Numbered from the stretch's first letter, positions 17,307-28,128 are shown. The stretch is 64,000 nucleotides of DNA from Alphaproteobacteria bacterium (GCA_017505705.1 JAFVOS010000011.1:109449-173448); one strand, 5' to 3'. Numbers and translations are program-made. Notes: generated from the letters alone by a model not told the origin.

Positions 17307-18560
17307 ATGTTTTCAAAATTGGAACGAAAAATAGCATTCAGATACCTTGGCGCAAAGCGTCGTGGTTTTGGTTCTGTAATATCATGGGTATCATTGATTG
17401 GTATAATGCTGGGTGTTGCAACACTGATTGTTGTAATGTCTGTTATGGGCGGATTTCACGACACATTACTGGGGCGCATAATCGGAATGAATGGCCACGT
17501 TGTCGTATATCACCAAGACGGCGCCATATCAGACTTTGACTTTTTAATAGATAAAATGAATCAAAACAAGGTTGTCGCCACACATACAACATCAATTGTC
17601 CCCATCGCCGAAGGCCAGGTTATGGCCACCGCTGGCGGTAATAATACAGGCGCAATGATACGTGGAATCCGTATGTCTGATTTACAGAAAAAAACAAATA
17701 CTGGCACACGCATTTATGGAAAACCACTGGACGCAATTCGTGATGGCGAATTAGTCGCTGGCGCATCACTAACCAGAAATCTGCGTGTGACAATGGGTGA
17801 CAATATTTCATTGGTATCGGCAAACGCAGCGACACCAACACCTTTTGGTTCAATGCCACGCATTATGTCATATCCAGTTATGTCATCATTCTTTATGGGG
17901 ATGTATGAATATGATTCTGGCTATATATTCATGCCATTGGAAACAGCACAAAAATACCTTAACATTGGCAATGCTGTCACACACATTGATTTATTCTTAA
18001 AAGATCCCGAAGACACAACCGCTGTACAAGAATCACTGCTTGAATTATTACCAGATGGATTTGTTGTACGTGATTGGCGTGAATTAAATCGTGGTTTTGT
18101 TGGCGCACTCCAGGTTGAATCCAATGTAATGTTTTTAATTTTAATGCTGATTGTGATTGTTGCGGCATTTAATATTATCTCGTCCCTGGTTATGCTGGTC
18201 AAAGATAAAAACAAAGACATTGCTGTTTTGCGCACATTTGGTGTTTCACGCAAATCAATGATGCGGATATTTATCCTGTCGGGAACATCGATTGGTGTAA
18301 TTGGAACATTTTTTGGAACGATATTTGGCGTACTGATTGCAATCTATATTGAACCCATCCGCCAGTTTATACAAATGTTGACTGGTCGTGATTTGTTCCC
18401 AGCAGAATTATATTATCTTTCAGAATTACCATCGAAACTTGAACTTTCAAGTGTTGCCGGCATTGCGATTTTGGCAATTGCATTATCATTTTTAGCAACG
18501 CTTTACCCTGCATGGAAAGCCGCCAACACCGACCCAGTCGAGGTATTAAGGAATGAATAA
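17307..18560 (+). CDS. lolC: LolC/LolE-type lipoprotein-releasing ABC permease
   Basis: 417 residues from the ATG at 17307 (MFSKLERKIAFRYLGAKRR), which fits the family N-terminus and has ACAGG upstream; an earlier ATG at 17286 overlaps the previous stop codon. Four membrane segments: one near residue 25-50 (SWVSLIGIMLGVATLIVVMS) and three in the C-terminal FtsX domain (residues about 265-400). The long periplasmic domain lies between. With LolD it extracts lipoproteins from the inner membrane and passes them to LolA. A single LolC/E-like subunit is typical for alphaproteobacteria. Confidence 0.9.
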   Translation: MFSKLERKIAFRYLGAKRRGFGSVISWVSLIGIMLGVATLIVVMSVMGGFHDTLLGRIIGMNGHVVVYHQDGAISDFDFLIDKMNQNKVVATHTTSIVPIAEGQVMATAGGNNTGAMIRGIRMSDLQKKTNTGTRIYGKPLDAIRDGELVAGASLTRNLRVTMGDNISLVSANAATPTPFGSMPRIMSYPVMSSFFMGMYEYDSGYIFMPLETAQKYLNIGNAVTHIDLFLKDPEDTTAVQESLLELLPDGFVVRDWRELNRGFVGALQVESNVMFLILMLIVIVAAFNIISSLVMLVKDKNKDIAVLRTFGVSRKSMMRIFILSGTSIGVIGTFFGTIFGVLIAIYIEPIRQFIQMLTGRDLFPAELYYLSELPSKLELSSVAGIAILAIALSFLATLYPAWKAANTDPVEVLRNE

Positions 18561-19271
18561 ATGAGCAGTATATTAAATTCTTTATCGAAAATAAAAACCG
18601 GCGACATTGTTATGTCGGTACGTGATATTAAAAAAACTTTTATAGAAGGTGGCCAACCCCTGCACATTTTGCGTGGGGGTGGATTTGATTTGCATCGTGG
18701 CGAAATTATCGCATTGGTTGGCGCATCGGGTTCTGGTAAATCAACATTGCTGCAATGTGTGGGATTACTGGATCGTCCCACATCTGGCAGTATTATGATA
18801 TCTGGCGCATCGGTCCAGAAAATGGATGAAGACATGCGCACACAAATTCGTCGTAAAAAACTTGGGTTCGTATATCAAAAACACAACCTGCTGTCTGATT
18901 TTACAGCACTGGAAAATGTAATATTGCCGATGTTGGCCAATGATATTTCTGAAACAGACGCACGCACACGTGCAATGAAATTACTGCGTTCTGCAAACGT
19001 TGCGCATCGTGCATCCCACCTGCCTGGCCAGATGTCTGGTGGTGAACAACAGCGTACCGCCGTCGCACGTGCATTGGCAAACAATCCAGATATTTTACTG
19101 GCTGATGAACCAACAGGAAACTTGGATCCAAATCATGCAATGGCTGTATTTGACCTGTTGCTGGATTTGGTTCGTAAAAACAAGATGGCTATGCTGTTTG
19201 TGACACACGATATGACATTGGCCCAGCGTGCCGATAAAATCATTACAATCCAAGATGGAATTGTGGCATAA
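18561..19271 (+). CDS. lolD: Lipoprotein-releasing ABC ATPase LolD
   Basis: 236 residues. Walker [10 protein letters not shown] near residue 55, Q-loop [10 protein letters not shown], signature MSGGEQQR and Walker [13 protein letters not shown], then the H-loop FVTHD. The start directly follows the permease stop codon, with AAGGA 10 bases upstream. It powers release of lipoproteins by the permease encoded upstream. The chromosome encodes many lipoproteins in this window (for example at 8.1, 15.2, 16 and 44 kb) that depend on this system. Confidence 0.93.
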   Translation: MSSILNSLSKIKTGDIVMSVRDIKKTFIEGGQPLHILRGGGFDLHRGEIIALVGASGSGKSTLLQCVGLLDRPTSGSIMISGASVQKMDEDMRTQIRRKKLGFVYQKHNLLSDFTALENVILPMLANDISETDARTRAMKLLRSANVAHRASHLPGQMSGGEQQRTAVARALANNPDILLADEPTGNLDPNHAMAVFDLLLDLVRKNKMAMLFVTHDMTLAQRADKIITIQDGIVA

Positions 19272-19299
19272 TATAGATAATAAATACATGGAGAGAGAT

Positions 19300-19866
19300 A
19301 TGAAAAAACAGACCAAACAAACCAGAAACAAATCAGTAAAACAATATCAAATTGTGCACACACCTGCCCAGCGTTTTTGGGGCACAATGGCATTTATTGC
19401 GTTATTTATATGTGGCATAATGGTTGGAATCAGCATCAGCAGCAACACACCTGTACCACAATCACCACAGACATCAACAGAACCGGTCACACAAGAATCC
19501 GTAAATCTGACACAAAAAACATGCACATTGATTGAAGAATCATTATTAATCCGTTTGCCCGACGCTGACGCAACAACAGGTTCCTATGACCGAATTGAAC
19601 GTGCAAAAATCTATGCCAATTTATCAGAACGTGGTTGTCCTGAAAACCAGCAACAATACCAAGCCATGGCAACCCAGGAATTAGAAATCGCACGTGCTTT
19701 ACAAGACGATGAATTTGCCCCAGATGCGACAATCGATGTTGTTGAAACATACAAACGCCTGAACATGCAGGCCGCAGCCGAAGAAATTTTTGAAACTGCA
19801 AAAAAATTAACCAACCCAGCCATTGATTTTATCCTGGAAGTAGAAAGAATAATAAACGAGCAATAA
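19300..19866 (+). CDS. Single-pass membrane protein with helical periplasmic domain, unknown function
   Basis: 188 residues from the ATG at 19300, chosen for its GGAGAG ribosome binding site. A basic N-terminus (KKQTKQTRNKSVKQ) precedes one membrane helix at residues about 30-50 (GTMAFIALFICGIMVGISIS). The rest is a Gln/Glu-rich helical domain with repeats of YANLSERG, YQAMATQELEIA and YKRLNMQAAAEEIFETA resembling TPR or Sel1 helices. The next gene begins 1 base after its stop codon, so the two are an operon. Confidence 0.7.
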   Translation: MKKQTKQTRNKSVKQYQIVHTPAQRFWGTMAFIALFICGIMVGISISSNTPVPQSPQTSTEPVTQESVNLTQKTCTLIEESLLIRLPDADATTGSYDRIERAKIYANLSERGCPENQQQYQAMATQELEIARALQDDEFAPDATIDVVETYKRLNMQAAAEEIFETAKKLTNPAIDFILEVERIINEQ

Positions 19867-20658
19867 ATGAAAAACATATACAAAATTGCTATCATATCAT
19901 TGCTTTTTGGATTTGCAACCGGGGCACTTGCCACCCCAGAATCTGATACAGACGTTATTGAAACACAAACATCAGAAACAATATCTGCAACTGTATCAGA
20001 ACGCAAATCGTGTGATGACATCGCTGCTGAAATTGCTGAATTATCCGCAATCGAAGACCCAGACACAGAAACACTGAACACACTGGAAAAATTAAAAACC
20101 AAGCAACGCAGCATATGCAACAAAGACGCCGGTGCACGTTCTGGGCGCAGTGCAACAAAAATGCGCTCTCGCAGTCCAAAATCACCATCCAGAATCAGAC
20201 CAACAGAACAAGATTCCGCATCACAAACAACTGATTCAGAAACTAAAACCAATCAAACATGTGATACACCCGACCAAAATGGCTGTTGCCCTGGGGAAAA
20301 ATACACAGACATGGGTGAACTGGGATTTAATTGCTGTCCAGAAACGGGTGGCGATTGCTTTCCACCGATAACCACCCCAGAAGAAACAACCCCTGAACAA
20401 GAAACAATTTCAGATACCCAACCAACACCAGATGTTGTCACAGAAACAGAATCAGAACCCATGTTATCTGAACAGCCACCTGCCCCAGAATCTGAAACAG
20501 ACGAAATTGCAAAAAATATTGAACAGGGCCTGTGTGCAGACGGATCAACGCCAAACAAGTTTGGATGCTGCAACGACGAAGTATTCAAAGAAGTTGAAAA
20601 TCTGACATTTGCATGCTGTCCACCTGATGGTGGTGATTGCTTTCCACCGATAAAATAA
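19867..20658 (+). CDS. Exported Cys-rich protein with duplicated C-terminal module
   Basis: 263 residues with signal peptide (IAIISLLFGFATGALA). The middle is acidic and Thr/Glu/Pro-rich (low complexity). Two similar Cys-rich modules follow: residues about 135-175 (NGCCPGEKYTDMGELGFNCC, then GGDCFPPI) and about 222-263 (FGCCNDEVFKEVENLTFACC, then GGDCFPPI). Each has six Cys counting the residue just before, which could form disulphides or bind metal. It shares an operon with the 19.3 kb membrane protein. Function unknown; a surface or stalk protein is a guess. Confidence 0.7.
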   Translation: MKNIYKIAIISLLFGFATGALATPESDTDVIETQTSETISATVSERKSCDDIAAEIAELSAIEDPDTETLNTLEKLKTKQRSICNKDAGARSGRSATKMRSRSPKSPSRIRPTEQDSASQTTDSETKTNQTCDTPDQNGCCPGEKYTDMGELGFNCCPETGGDCFPPITTPEETTPEQETISDTQPTPDVVTETESEPMLSEQPPAPESETDEIAKNIEQGLCADGSTPNKFGCCNDEVFKEVENLTFACCPPDGGDCFPPIK

Positions 20659-20684
20659 AAATCCCGCAAATGCGGGATTTTTTT
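20659..20684 (+). terminator. Intrinsic terminator after the Cys-rich protein gene
   Basis: Stem AATCCCGCA with TGCGGGATT followed by a T-run, directly after the stop codon. Confidence 0.88.
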
Positions 20685-20778
20685 AGGGATGTGGGTTCGG
20701 AAACATAAAAATCATTTATTCGTATCCGCCACACACATTATTCACCACGCATGACAAATACACCACAGGCACGTTTTC

Positions 20779-21177
20779 TTATTTCAAAACAACCTTACGT
20801 CCACTCTCATATTGAGTTATAAAAATATGAATTGTATTTTCTGGCAAAAAATCTTTTGCAATTTCCGGCCATTCAATTAATGTAATATCGTTTTCAATTG
20901 CATGTGACAATCCCACTTCTACCAATTCAGATTCATCTTCAATACGATACAAATCAAAATGAGAAATCCCATCATACGATTGCACAATTGTAAATGTCGG
21001 ACTGGGGACAACGGTATCTGTCCCACGCAAGGTTTGAATAATCGTACGTGCTATTTCAGATTTTCCCATACCTAAATCACCATGCAACGCAACAACACAT
21101 GGCGCAGACAAAGTTTTTGCAAAATTGCCTGCCCACTGACGCATCTGTTCAACATTTTCCAGTATATATTCTTTCAT
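20779..21177 (-). CDS. tsaE: tRNA threonylcarbamoyladenosine biosynthesis ATPase TsaE
   Basis: 132 residues, near the family length. Walker A HGDLGMGKSEIARTII near residue 33 and the TsaE phrases PSPTFTIVQSY and HFDLYRIEDESELVEVGL. TsaE is the ATPase of the TsaBDE complex that makes t6A37 in ANN-decoding tRNAs. It starts 4 bases after the uvrB stop codon and is probably co-transcribed with it. Confidence 0.94.
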   Translation of the reverse strand: MKEYILENVEQMRQWAGNFAKTLSAPCVVALHGDLGMGKSEIARTIIQTLRGTDTVVPSPTFTIVQSYDGISHFDLYRIEDESELVEVGLSHAIENDITLIEWPEIAKDFLPENTIHIFITQYESGRKVVLK

Positions 21178-21180
21178 ATT

Positions 21181-23172
21181 CTACTCCACCAGCAACAAAT
21201 CATCTTCCAGTTTATGAATTTGGTCACGAATTTCCGCCGCCAATTCAAATTCCAGATCTTCTGCCGCACTGCGCATTTTCTTGGTCAGTTTTGTAATTTC
21301 ACGACGAATTGATTCTGCATCCATAACCCCACCAGATTTATCATACACGAAACGGCGTGCTTTATCTGTTTTTTCTTGTTTTTCACCAACCTCTGCAAAT
21401 ACTGCTTTTACCACTGTCTGTGGTGTAATATTGTTTGCTTGGTTATATGCCATTTGCTTTTCACGACGTCGCATTGTTTCATCCAGCGCATATTGCATAG
21501 AATCAGTAATTTTATCTGCATACAATATAACCCGTCCATTTGCATTACGTGCCGCACGCCCAATTGTCTGAATCAAAGACCGCCCAGAACGCAAGAACCC
21601 TTCTTTGTCGGCATCCATAATTGCGACCAATTCACATTCTGGCACATCCAACCCTTCACGCAGCAAGTTAATACCAACCAACACATCAAATTTTCCCAAT
21701 CTCAAATCACGCAGCAATTCGATACGTTCCAGCGTTTCAATATCGCTGTGCAGATATTTTGCTTGCACCCCATTTTCATTTAAATAATCCGTCAGCTGTT
21801 CTGCCATACGTTTGGTCAACGTCGTCACCAACACACGTCCAGATGTATTTTTTATCTGTTCCAGCAAATCATCAACTTGATGCTGTGTCGGACGCACATC
21901 ACATATCGGATCCAATAACCCTGTTGGTCTTATAACCTGTTCAGATACAATTCCACCCGATTGTTCCAATTCCCACATTGCAGGGGTCGCAGACACAAAA
22001 ATCGTTTGCGGGCGCAAATTATCCCATTCATCAAATGTCAATGGTCTGTTATCGATACATGCAGGCAACCTGAATCCATATTGCGACAAAGTTTCTTTAC
22101 GTGCCCGGTCACCACGACTCATTGCGCCAATCTGCGGGACGGTCACATGACTTTCATCAATAAACAACACCGCATCTTTTGGCAAATATTCAAACAACGT
22201 TGGTGGTGGCATTCCTGGTGCCCGCCCAGACAAATATCGTGAATAATTTTCCACCCCACGACACGTACCTGTACTTTCCATCATTTCTATATCAAAGTTC
22301 ACACGCTCTCTTAAACGTTGTTCTTCGATATACTTCATATTTTCGTGAAAATATTCTAAACGCTCTTTCAAATCTTTTTTTATCTCTCCGATTGCTTGCA
22401 GAACACTGGGCATTGGCGTTGCATAGTGTGTATTTGGATAAATTGCAATCCTGTCCAGTTTTTGCAATTTTCCACCTGTCAGCGTATCAAATTCCCAGAT
22501 TTCTTCGATTTCATCACCAAAGAAAGATAACTTCCACGCCCTGTCTTGGGCATGCGATGGAAATATATCCAACGTATCACCACGCACACGAAATTCGCCA
22601 CGTTCAAAAGACATATCATTGCGCTTATATTGAATATCAACCAACGCATGCATAACATCCCGCATTGATATATTATCACCAGAACGCAAAACCAATTTCA
22701 TACCTGCATATTGTTCTGGTGACCCCATACCATAGATAGACGACACACTTGATACAACGATAACATCACGTTCTTCCAACATTGCACGTGTTGCACTGTG
22801 CCGCATACGATCCAATTGCTCGTTAATTGATGCGTCTTTGTCAATATATGTGTCTGTTGTTGGCATATATGCTTCTGGCTGATAATAATCATAGTACGAC
22901 ACAAAATATTCAACATGATTGTTTGGAAAAAAAGACTTCATTTCCGTATATAACTGCGCTGCCAGAATCTTATTTGGTGCCATAATCAGTGCTGGCCGGC
23001 CCAGTTCTGCAATAACATTTGCCATTGTAAATGTTTTACCAGATCCTGTCACCCCCAGCAACACCTGGGATCGACGACCAGAATTAACCCCAGCCACCAA
23101 TTCAGATATGGCTGTGGGCTGATCCCCCATTGGCTTGTAATTACTTTCAAGATTAAATATTTTTTTGTTCAC
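21181..23172 (-). CDS. uvrB: Excinuclease ABC subunit UvrB
   Basis: 663 residues. Walker [17 protein letters not shown] near residue 38, the beta-hairpin sequence [20 protein letters not shown], helicase motifs [13 protein letters not shown] and [11 protein letters not shown], motif [17 protein letters not shown] and QTIGRAARN, and a C-terminal UVR motif [20 protein letters not shown] that recruits UvrC. UvrB verifies damage in nucleotide excision repair. Divergent from the AsmA-like gene. Confidence 0.97.
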   Translation of the reverse strand: MNKKIFNLESNYKPMGDQPTAISELVAGVNSGRRSQVLLGVTGSGKTFTMANVIAELGRPALIMAPNKILAAQLYTEMKSFFPNNHVEYFVSYYDYYQPEAYMPTTDTYIDKDASINEQLDRMRHSATRAMLEERDVIVVSSVSSIYGMGSPEQYAGMKLVLRSGDNISMRDVMHALVDIQYKRNDMSFERGEFRVRGDTLDIFPSHAQDRAWKLSFFGDEIEEIWEFDTLTGGKLQKLDRIAIYPNTHYATPMPSVLQAIGEIKKDLKERLEYFHENMKYIEEQRLRERVNFDIEMMESTGTCRGVENYSRYLSGRAPGMPPPTLFEYLPKDAVLFIDESHVTVPQIGAMSRGDRARKETLSQYGFRLPACIDNRPLTFDEWDNLRPQTIFVSATPAMWELEQSGGIVSEQVIRPTGLLDPICDVRPTQHQVDDLLEQIKNTSGRVLVTTLTKRMAEQLTDYLNENGVQAKYLHSDIETLERIELLRDLRLGKFDVLVGINLLREGLDVPECELVAIMDADKEGFLRSGRSLIQTIGRAARNANGRVILYADKITDSMQYALDETMRRREKQMAYNQANNITPQTVVKAVFAEVGEKQEKTDKARRFVYDKSGGVMDAESIRREITKLTKKMRSAAEDLEFELAAEIRDQIHKLEDDLLLVE

Positions 23173-23229
23173 AATGAATAGTATAATTCATTATAATCAA
23201 AATACAAGGGAACCGGAGAGATTTAGATA

Positions 23230-25704
23230 ATGGCATTAAAACCCAGATACAAACGCAGAATCACATGGTCAATTGTGTCCGTCATTGCAGCATTAATCTT
23301 GGCAATTATTATTTTGCCATCTGTAATAACATTGAATAAATTCAAGCCAATGATTGAAAACGCAATTGCGACCCAAACAAATGTTCCTGCGAAATTAAAT
23401 GGCGATTTAAATTTCAGTTTACTGTCTGGTGCAACGATTGTTGCCCATGATGTTCATGTACCCACCGCCAAAATTGGTGCAGTAATGCTGTCTATTCCAT
23501 TCAGCAGTTTGTTTAACCTTAGCAATCCTACCTTGGAAAACACAGTTGTAATATATGACGCTGATATAAGTATTGATAAACTAGAACCTGCAGTATTTAA
23601 TCATAATATTGAAATATATGATTCTGACATTCACTTTATGGGTCGTGATTTCCACATCATCAGCGCCCAGATGGTCAACAATAAATTCTCAGGCATCATA
23701 CGTACCCAAAATCATAAATACGAAGTCGAATTTTCCGGTGACACATTTCATATCACAAACAAAAACAATAAACTAGATATCATCGGTCAATTTTTTGATA
23801 ACGGTTCAATACGTGGTCACATGTCCCTGGAAACAAACGATATAAATGGCTGGCTTAATATTCCAGAACCCAAGATAACAGAAACCGTAAACATAACCAT
23901 GAATTTTGAATGGGACGGTGGTAATGGCTTTAAATATACAAATATCGAAGCTGGTAAATTTTCAGGAAACATAGAAATAAAACCAAATGGCGATAAAATA
24001 ATTCAATTAAAAGCCAATAATTTAACATATGATTTCTCATTTATTTTAAACCCAGGACACATTCCAACCCATACACAATACAACTTGGATTTTTCTGGTG
24101 ATTTAAAATTTATGGAATTACACTTTAAGCATATAAAAATAAATGCAATATCTGCCAACAACCAGGTTCAGATTACAAATATTGTTGCAGATAACATTGC
24201 ATTTACTGGCGGCTATATAAACTCTAATGGTGCACATAACATAATGATAAACATGCCGTTCAAGGGAACAGAATCCACATGTATGTTTTCTGGCACACCA
24301 GAAAACTGGCGATGCACCCCATATTCATACGGCGACATCAGCGGTAATTTGTCTGTAAACAATCAATCATTTGACATGACAATAAAATCAGAAAACAAAA
24401 TGCCCAAAGATGGCATTTTAAGCGAGCAAATAAAAAAACTGGGTTCGCATGGGAAAATCAAATTTCAATTCAGTGATGTCGCTGGCACATACCATATTAA
24501 TGGTGACAAAACAGATGCCTCATTTACATATGCACACGACAAACAATTACACTGGGCCAATATAAACCTGCCATTTTTACCAAGTTTTATGAACAACGAC
24601 ATTGGTGATTTTGTATGGCGTGGTAACATGATGGATTTCACACCACACAACAACAAATGGCGTCTTCAAATAACGGATAAAGAATTTATTTTATCTGGTT
24701 CTTCTGCCCACACATGGTTGCCTGGCATTGATTTACGTGCAATAAACGATATGCCATATACAATATCTGGAACATACGACAACGGAAAAATATCAAACCT
24801 AACAATTGATATCGCCGACACCAAATTCCATGGTTCTTATAACGATAAAACCCTTACCCTGCATACAGACAAACTTGATATAAACAAATTTATATCACGT
24901 GACTTTTTATCCAGATATGCAGAACTTGAATTTTTAACAAATTCCCCAATATTAATCCCATTTGGCATAAACCTGAACATATCACTGTCTGCAGACAAAC
25001 TGGTTTACGACAACAATGAATTTGCAAACTTTGTGTACTCGTTAAAGAATAATGCACAGATATTTTCTATAACAGATAATTCACGTGGAAATTTATTATC
25101 TACGATTGAAAAAGACAAAAACAACTATGAAATATTCATCCAGTTAAACAAGTTCTTAATAAATGGATATTTGTTAAACAAATCTATGCCGTTAAACGTT
25201 CGTGACACAATGATAACCGCCGAAATTCATATGAATACAAACGGTCAAATTGCGCATGACATATGGTATAACCTGGTGGGTGACATGGATATATCATTTG
25301 ACGGCGGATATATATCTGGGTTGTCATTTGATGAATTCTATGCATCTGCAGATAAAATCAACACATTAAATCTTGAATTTGCATTATCCAATGCCATGGG
25401 CAGTGGCGAAACCAGATTAAAAAACATGCGCATTGTTGGTAAATATAATAATGGTAATTTTAAAACAACCCAGCCATTATCTATATCCATGTATCACGTT
25501 GATGGCACTGGCACCGTCGAGATAGAAAACAACGAAATGTACACCACCCTTGATTTAACAATGCGTGGCACATCACCTGCACCATCTGTAATACAGCTAA
25601 ACGTATTACCAAATGGCGTTCGTCAATATTCATTATCAGAAATAATGATAAACTTTGACAGTGGATATTTATCAGAATTTATAAGAACACACGATAAATT
25701 CTAG
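23230..25704 (+). CDS. AsmA-family inner-membrane protein
   Basis: 824 residues. One N-terminal membrane helix at about residues 10-32 (ITWSIVSVIAALILAIIILP) and then a long beta-rich periplasmic domain. The AsmA N-domain is visible as KFKPMIENAIATQTNVPAKLNGDLNFSLL and the C-terminal AsmA_2-like domain as GDMDISFDGGYISGLSFDEF and GTGTVEIENNEMYTTLDLTM. AsmA-like proteins are bridge-like proteins implicated in lipid transfer between membranes. CCGGAGAG precedes the ATG. It converges with and overlaps by 4 bases the next gene. Confidence 0.8.
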   Translation: MALKPRYKRRITWSIVSVIAALILAIIILPSVITLNKFKPMIENAIATQTNVPAKLNGDLNFSLLSGATIVAHDVHVPTAKIGAVMLSIPFSSLFNLSNPTLENTVVIYDADISIDKLEPAVFNHNIEIYDSDIHFMGRDFHIISAQMVNNKFSGIIRTQNHKYEVEFSGDTFHITNKNNKLDIIGQFFDNGSIRGHMSLETNDINGWLNIPEPKITETVNITMNFEWDGGNGFKYTNIEAGKFSGNIEIKPNGDKIIQLKANNLTYDFSFILNPGHIPTHTQYNLDFSGDLKFMELHFKHIKINAISANNQVQITNIVADNIAFTGGYINSNGAHNIMINMPFKGTESTCMFSGTPENWRCTPYSYGDISGNLSVNNQSFDMTIKSENKMPKDGILSEQIKKLGSHGKIKFQFSDVAGTYHINGDKTDASFTYAHDKQLHWANINLPFLPSFMNNDIGDFVWRGNMMDFTPHNNKWRLQITDKEFILSGSSAHTWLPGIDLRAINDMPYTISGTYDNGKISNLTIDIADTKFHGSYNDKTLTLHTDKLDINKFISRDFLSRYAELEFLTNSPILIPFGINLNISLSADKLVYDNNEFANFVYSLKNNAQIFSITDNSRGNLLSTIEKDKNNYEIFIQLNKFLINGYLLNKSMPLNVRDTMITAEIHMNTNGQIAHDIWYNLVGDMDISFDGGYISGLSFDEFYASADKINTLNLEFALSNAMGSGETRLKNMRIVGKYNNGNFKTTQPLSISMYHVDGTGTVEIENNEMYTTLDLTMRGTSPAPSVIQLNVLPNGVRQYSLSEIMINFDSGYLSEFIRTHDKF

Positions 25705-26051
25705 CGTTCTGTTTTGCGCAAAAATTGTTCACGTGAAATATTATGCCCCATTGCATCGGCATAGTATTTATATCGTCCAACCTGAACACAATGATATCCA
25801 TCATTGCAAAATTTCACATTGCGTACATTTTTTACCAACATCTTATTTTGCCCGATTAAATCAGCCGGCACACCACGCAATATCTTTAAAAAATACGAAA
25901 GCACACCCTGCGGCATATACGGCACATAAACCACACCGCCACGTTTTTCCAGTCTGCCGATATTATACTTATCTGCATTATTTTTCAGGATTTCTGCCTG
26001 ATATGGCGTTAAACGCAATGACAATGTCAGTTTATCAATATAATCGTGCAT
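25701..26051 (-). CDS. Small protein of unknown function
   Basis: 116 residues from the ATG at 26051, selected because AGGAG lies 8 bases upstream (MHDYIDKLTLSLRLTPYQAE). Contains FCNDGYHCVQVGRYKYYADAMGH with two Cys. No signal peptide, no membrane helix and no family recognised. It ends inside the tail of the convergent AsmA-like gene. Confidence 0.65.
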   Translation of the reverse strand: MHDYIDKLTLSLRLTPYQAEILKNNADKYNIGRLEKRGGVVYVPYMPQGVLSYFLKILRGVPADLIGQNKMLVKNVRNVKFCNDGYHCVQVGRYKYYADAMGHNISREQFLRKTER

Positions 26052-26129
26052 AATAAAATCTCCTGACACGAATTATATTGATAATTATGTTTTTTCCCAC
26101 AGGTATGAAATCATAATAACATTGATAAA

Positions 26130-26169
26130 AAAATCGGGCATCTAATTCCAGACACCCGATTTATTTTTT
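26130..26169 (-). terminator. Intrinsic terminator of aspS
   Basis: Stem AAATCGGGTGTCT with a pairing arm GATGCCCGATTT (one interruption) and T-run, overlapping the aspS stop region on the minus strand. Confidence 0.75.
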
Positions 26170-27938
26170 TAGTTTTTCTTGCGAACTTGAATATGAACAT
26201 CACGCAATTGCTGTTCTGTCACCTCGTTCGGGCTGCCCATCAACAAATCCTGTCCACGTTGATTGGCTGGGAACGCAACCACTTCACGCACACTGTCGCC
26301 GAATCCGGTAATTTCAGATACCAATCGATCAATACCGAATGCACAACCACCATGTGGTGGGGCGCCATATTGGAACGCAGTATACAGACCACTAAAATTC
26401 TTTTCAACTGCTTCGATTGGATAACCTGCAATTTCAAAACATTTTTTCATAATGTCTGGATTATAGTTACGCAATCCCCCACTGCAGATTTCTAAACCAT
26501 TCAACACCATATCAAACTGGGCCGCCTTTATATCAAATGGATTTTTTGTATCCAATTCTTCCAATGTTGCCATCGGGAACGAGAACGGATTATGTGTAAA
26601 CTTTGGTGCACCTGCTCTGTCTTCGTCTGGTTCAAAGAACGGGAATGATTCAACCCAACAGAACGCAAAGTCACGTGGGTTTACCAAACCTAAATCTGCC
26701 CCCAACTTATTACGCAGTTTTCCTGCTGCCTTGGACGCTGGTTCGGCCATATCACAAACAAAGAACAGCGACGAATTATCGCCTGCGATTTCACGCAATT
26801 TTTCGATACGTGCTGCGTCTAATTTCTTGGCAACAGGTCCCTTGGCTTCATCGGCAAATACAATATATCCCAATCCGCCCAGTCCCAATTCTTTGACTGC
26901 ATATTCACCCAGTTTATCAAACCAAGAACGTGGTTTATCTGATGAATTTGGTGCTGGGATTGCACGAACGACACTGCCATTTTCAACAGCATTTGCAAAT
27001 ATGCCAAAATCAGATCCACGAAATACTTCTGTCACATCATGGATAATGATTGGGTTGCGCAAATCCGGTTTATCAGAACCATATTTCAACATTGCTTCAT
27101 CAAATGTGATATGTGGAATTTCTGGATAAACATTTGCATCCTTTGCAAATTCACGAACCAGGTTTGGCATAATTTCATCACCAACGGCCTGAATATCTGC
27201 CAAATCCACAAACGACATTTCCATATCTAATTGATAGAATTCCAGCAATCTGTCTGAACGCAAATCTTCATCACGAAAACATGGTGCAATTTGGAAATAA
27301 CGATCAAACCCAGAAACCTGCAACAACTGTTTAAACATCTGTGGTGCCTGTGGCAACGCATAGAATTTTCCATGATGCAAACGAGATGGCACAATAAAAT
27401 CACGTGCGCCTTCTGGACTGGATGCTGTCAAAACCGGCGTCTGGAATTCTGAGAATCCCAAATCCCACATTTTATCACGCAACCACTTCATCATCTTATT
27501 ACGTGTCAAAATAGTATTGTGTAATTTTTCACGACGCAAATCCAAGAAACGATATTTATATCGTAATTCTTCACCTACTTCATCTTCGCCGAATACCTGG
27601 AATGGCAGCACTTCTGAATTTGTCAGTACTTCGAATGATTGCGCCTGAATTTCGATACCCCCTGTTGGGATTTTATCATTAACCGCTGCTGCATCACGTG
27701 CAACCACCTGGCCTGTTATTTTAATAACAGATTCCGGACGCACTTTTTCCAGTGTTTCATCACCACCATCAAAAACAATCTGCGTCACCCCGTAATTATC
27801 ACGCAAATCAACGAATAACAATGCGCCATGGTCACGTTTACGATGAACCCAACCAGACAAAGTGACAACTTCGCCAACATTTTTTGTGGTCAATTCTCCA
27901 CACGTATGCGTTCTAAACTTTGATTTCAAAGATAACAT
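26169..27938 (-). CDS. aspS: Aspartyl-tRNA synthetase, probably non-discriminating (Asp/Asn)
   Basis: 589 residues, the bacterial AspRS length. The anticodon-binding OB fold has GWVHRKRDHGALLFVDLRD; class II motif 2 is FQIAPCFRDEDLRSDR, the bacterial insertion is present, and motif 3 is PHGGCAFGIDRLV. The His in RKRDHG is the residue seen in non-discriminating enzymes, where discriminating E. coli AspRS has Leu; this suggests it also charges tRNA-Asn for GatCAB, but this is inferred from one position. AGGGA precedes the ATG. The approximately 180-base leader looks like a T-box riboswitch (separate entry). Confidence 0.96.
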   Translation of the reverse strand: MLSLKSKFRTHTCGELTTKNVGEVVTLSGWVHRKRDHGALLFVDLRDNYGVTQIVFDGGDETLEKVRPESVIKITGQVVARDAAAVNDKIPTGGIEIQAQSFEVLTNSEVLPFQVFGEDEVGEELRYKYRFLDLRREKLHNTILTRNKMMKWLRDKMWDLGFSEFQTPVLTASSPEGARDFIVPSRLHHGKFYALPQAPQMFKQLLQVSGFDRYFQIAPCFRDEDLRSDRLLEFYQLDMEMSFVDLADIQAVGDEIMPNLVREFAKDANVYPEIPHITFDEAMLKYGSDKPDLRNPIIIHDVTEVFRGSDFGIFANAVENGSVVRAIPAPNSSDKPRSWFDKLGEYAVKELGLGGLGYIVFADEAKGPVAKKLDAARIEKLREIAGDNSSLFFVCDMAEPASKAAGKLRNKLGADLGLVNPRDFAFCWVESFPFFEPDEDRAGAPKFTHNPFSFPMATLEELDTKNPFDIKAAQFDMVLNGLEICSGGLRNYNPDIMKKCFEIAGYPIEAVEKNFSGLYTAFQYGAPPHGGCAFGIDRLVSEITGFGDSVREVVAFPANQRGQDLLMGSPNEVTEQQLRDVHIQVRKKN

Positions 27939-28122
27939 TTTGGTCCCTTTTTTATTTCGGGCATCGAAAAAGATTTGGATTTTCCGGCACCCAATTTATT
28001 GTTAAAACATCAGGGGCGCTGGATATTTCCGGCGCGGTGCCACCCTGGCTTATAACTTATCAATCAGACATGCCCACTCTGTGTTTGTCAGGCACTTCAT
28101 CGTGCAACACATCTAAATTTCC
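27939..28122 (-). promoter_or_regulatory. T-box-like tRNA-Asp-sensing leader of aspS with ultrashort stem I
   Basis: On the minus strand 28046-28033 reads AGGGTGGCACCGCG, identical to the T-box consensus AGGGUGGNACCGCG. It folds as a canonical antiterminator/antisequestrator: helix CAGGG (28047-28043) with CCCTG (28015-28011), 7-nt bulge TGGCACC (28042-28036), helix GCGC (28035-28032) with GCGC (28019-28016). The variable base C suits the G73 of tRNA-Asp. A 5' stem GTGTT/AACAC (28110-28106, 28085-28081) with inner GCAC/GTGC leaves a 3' bulge holding GAC, an Asp codon, at 28089-28087, followed by A. GGGTGCC at 27992-27986 can pair with GGCACC in the bulge as an alternative. CCCT of the helix is also complementary to the AGGG of the ribosome binding site, which suggests translational control. 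Confidence 0.72.
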
Positions 28123-28128
28123 AGACAA

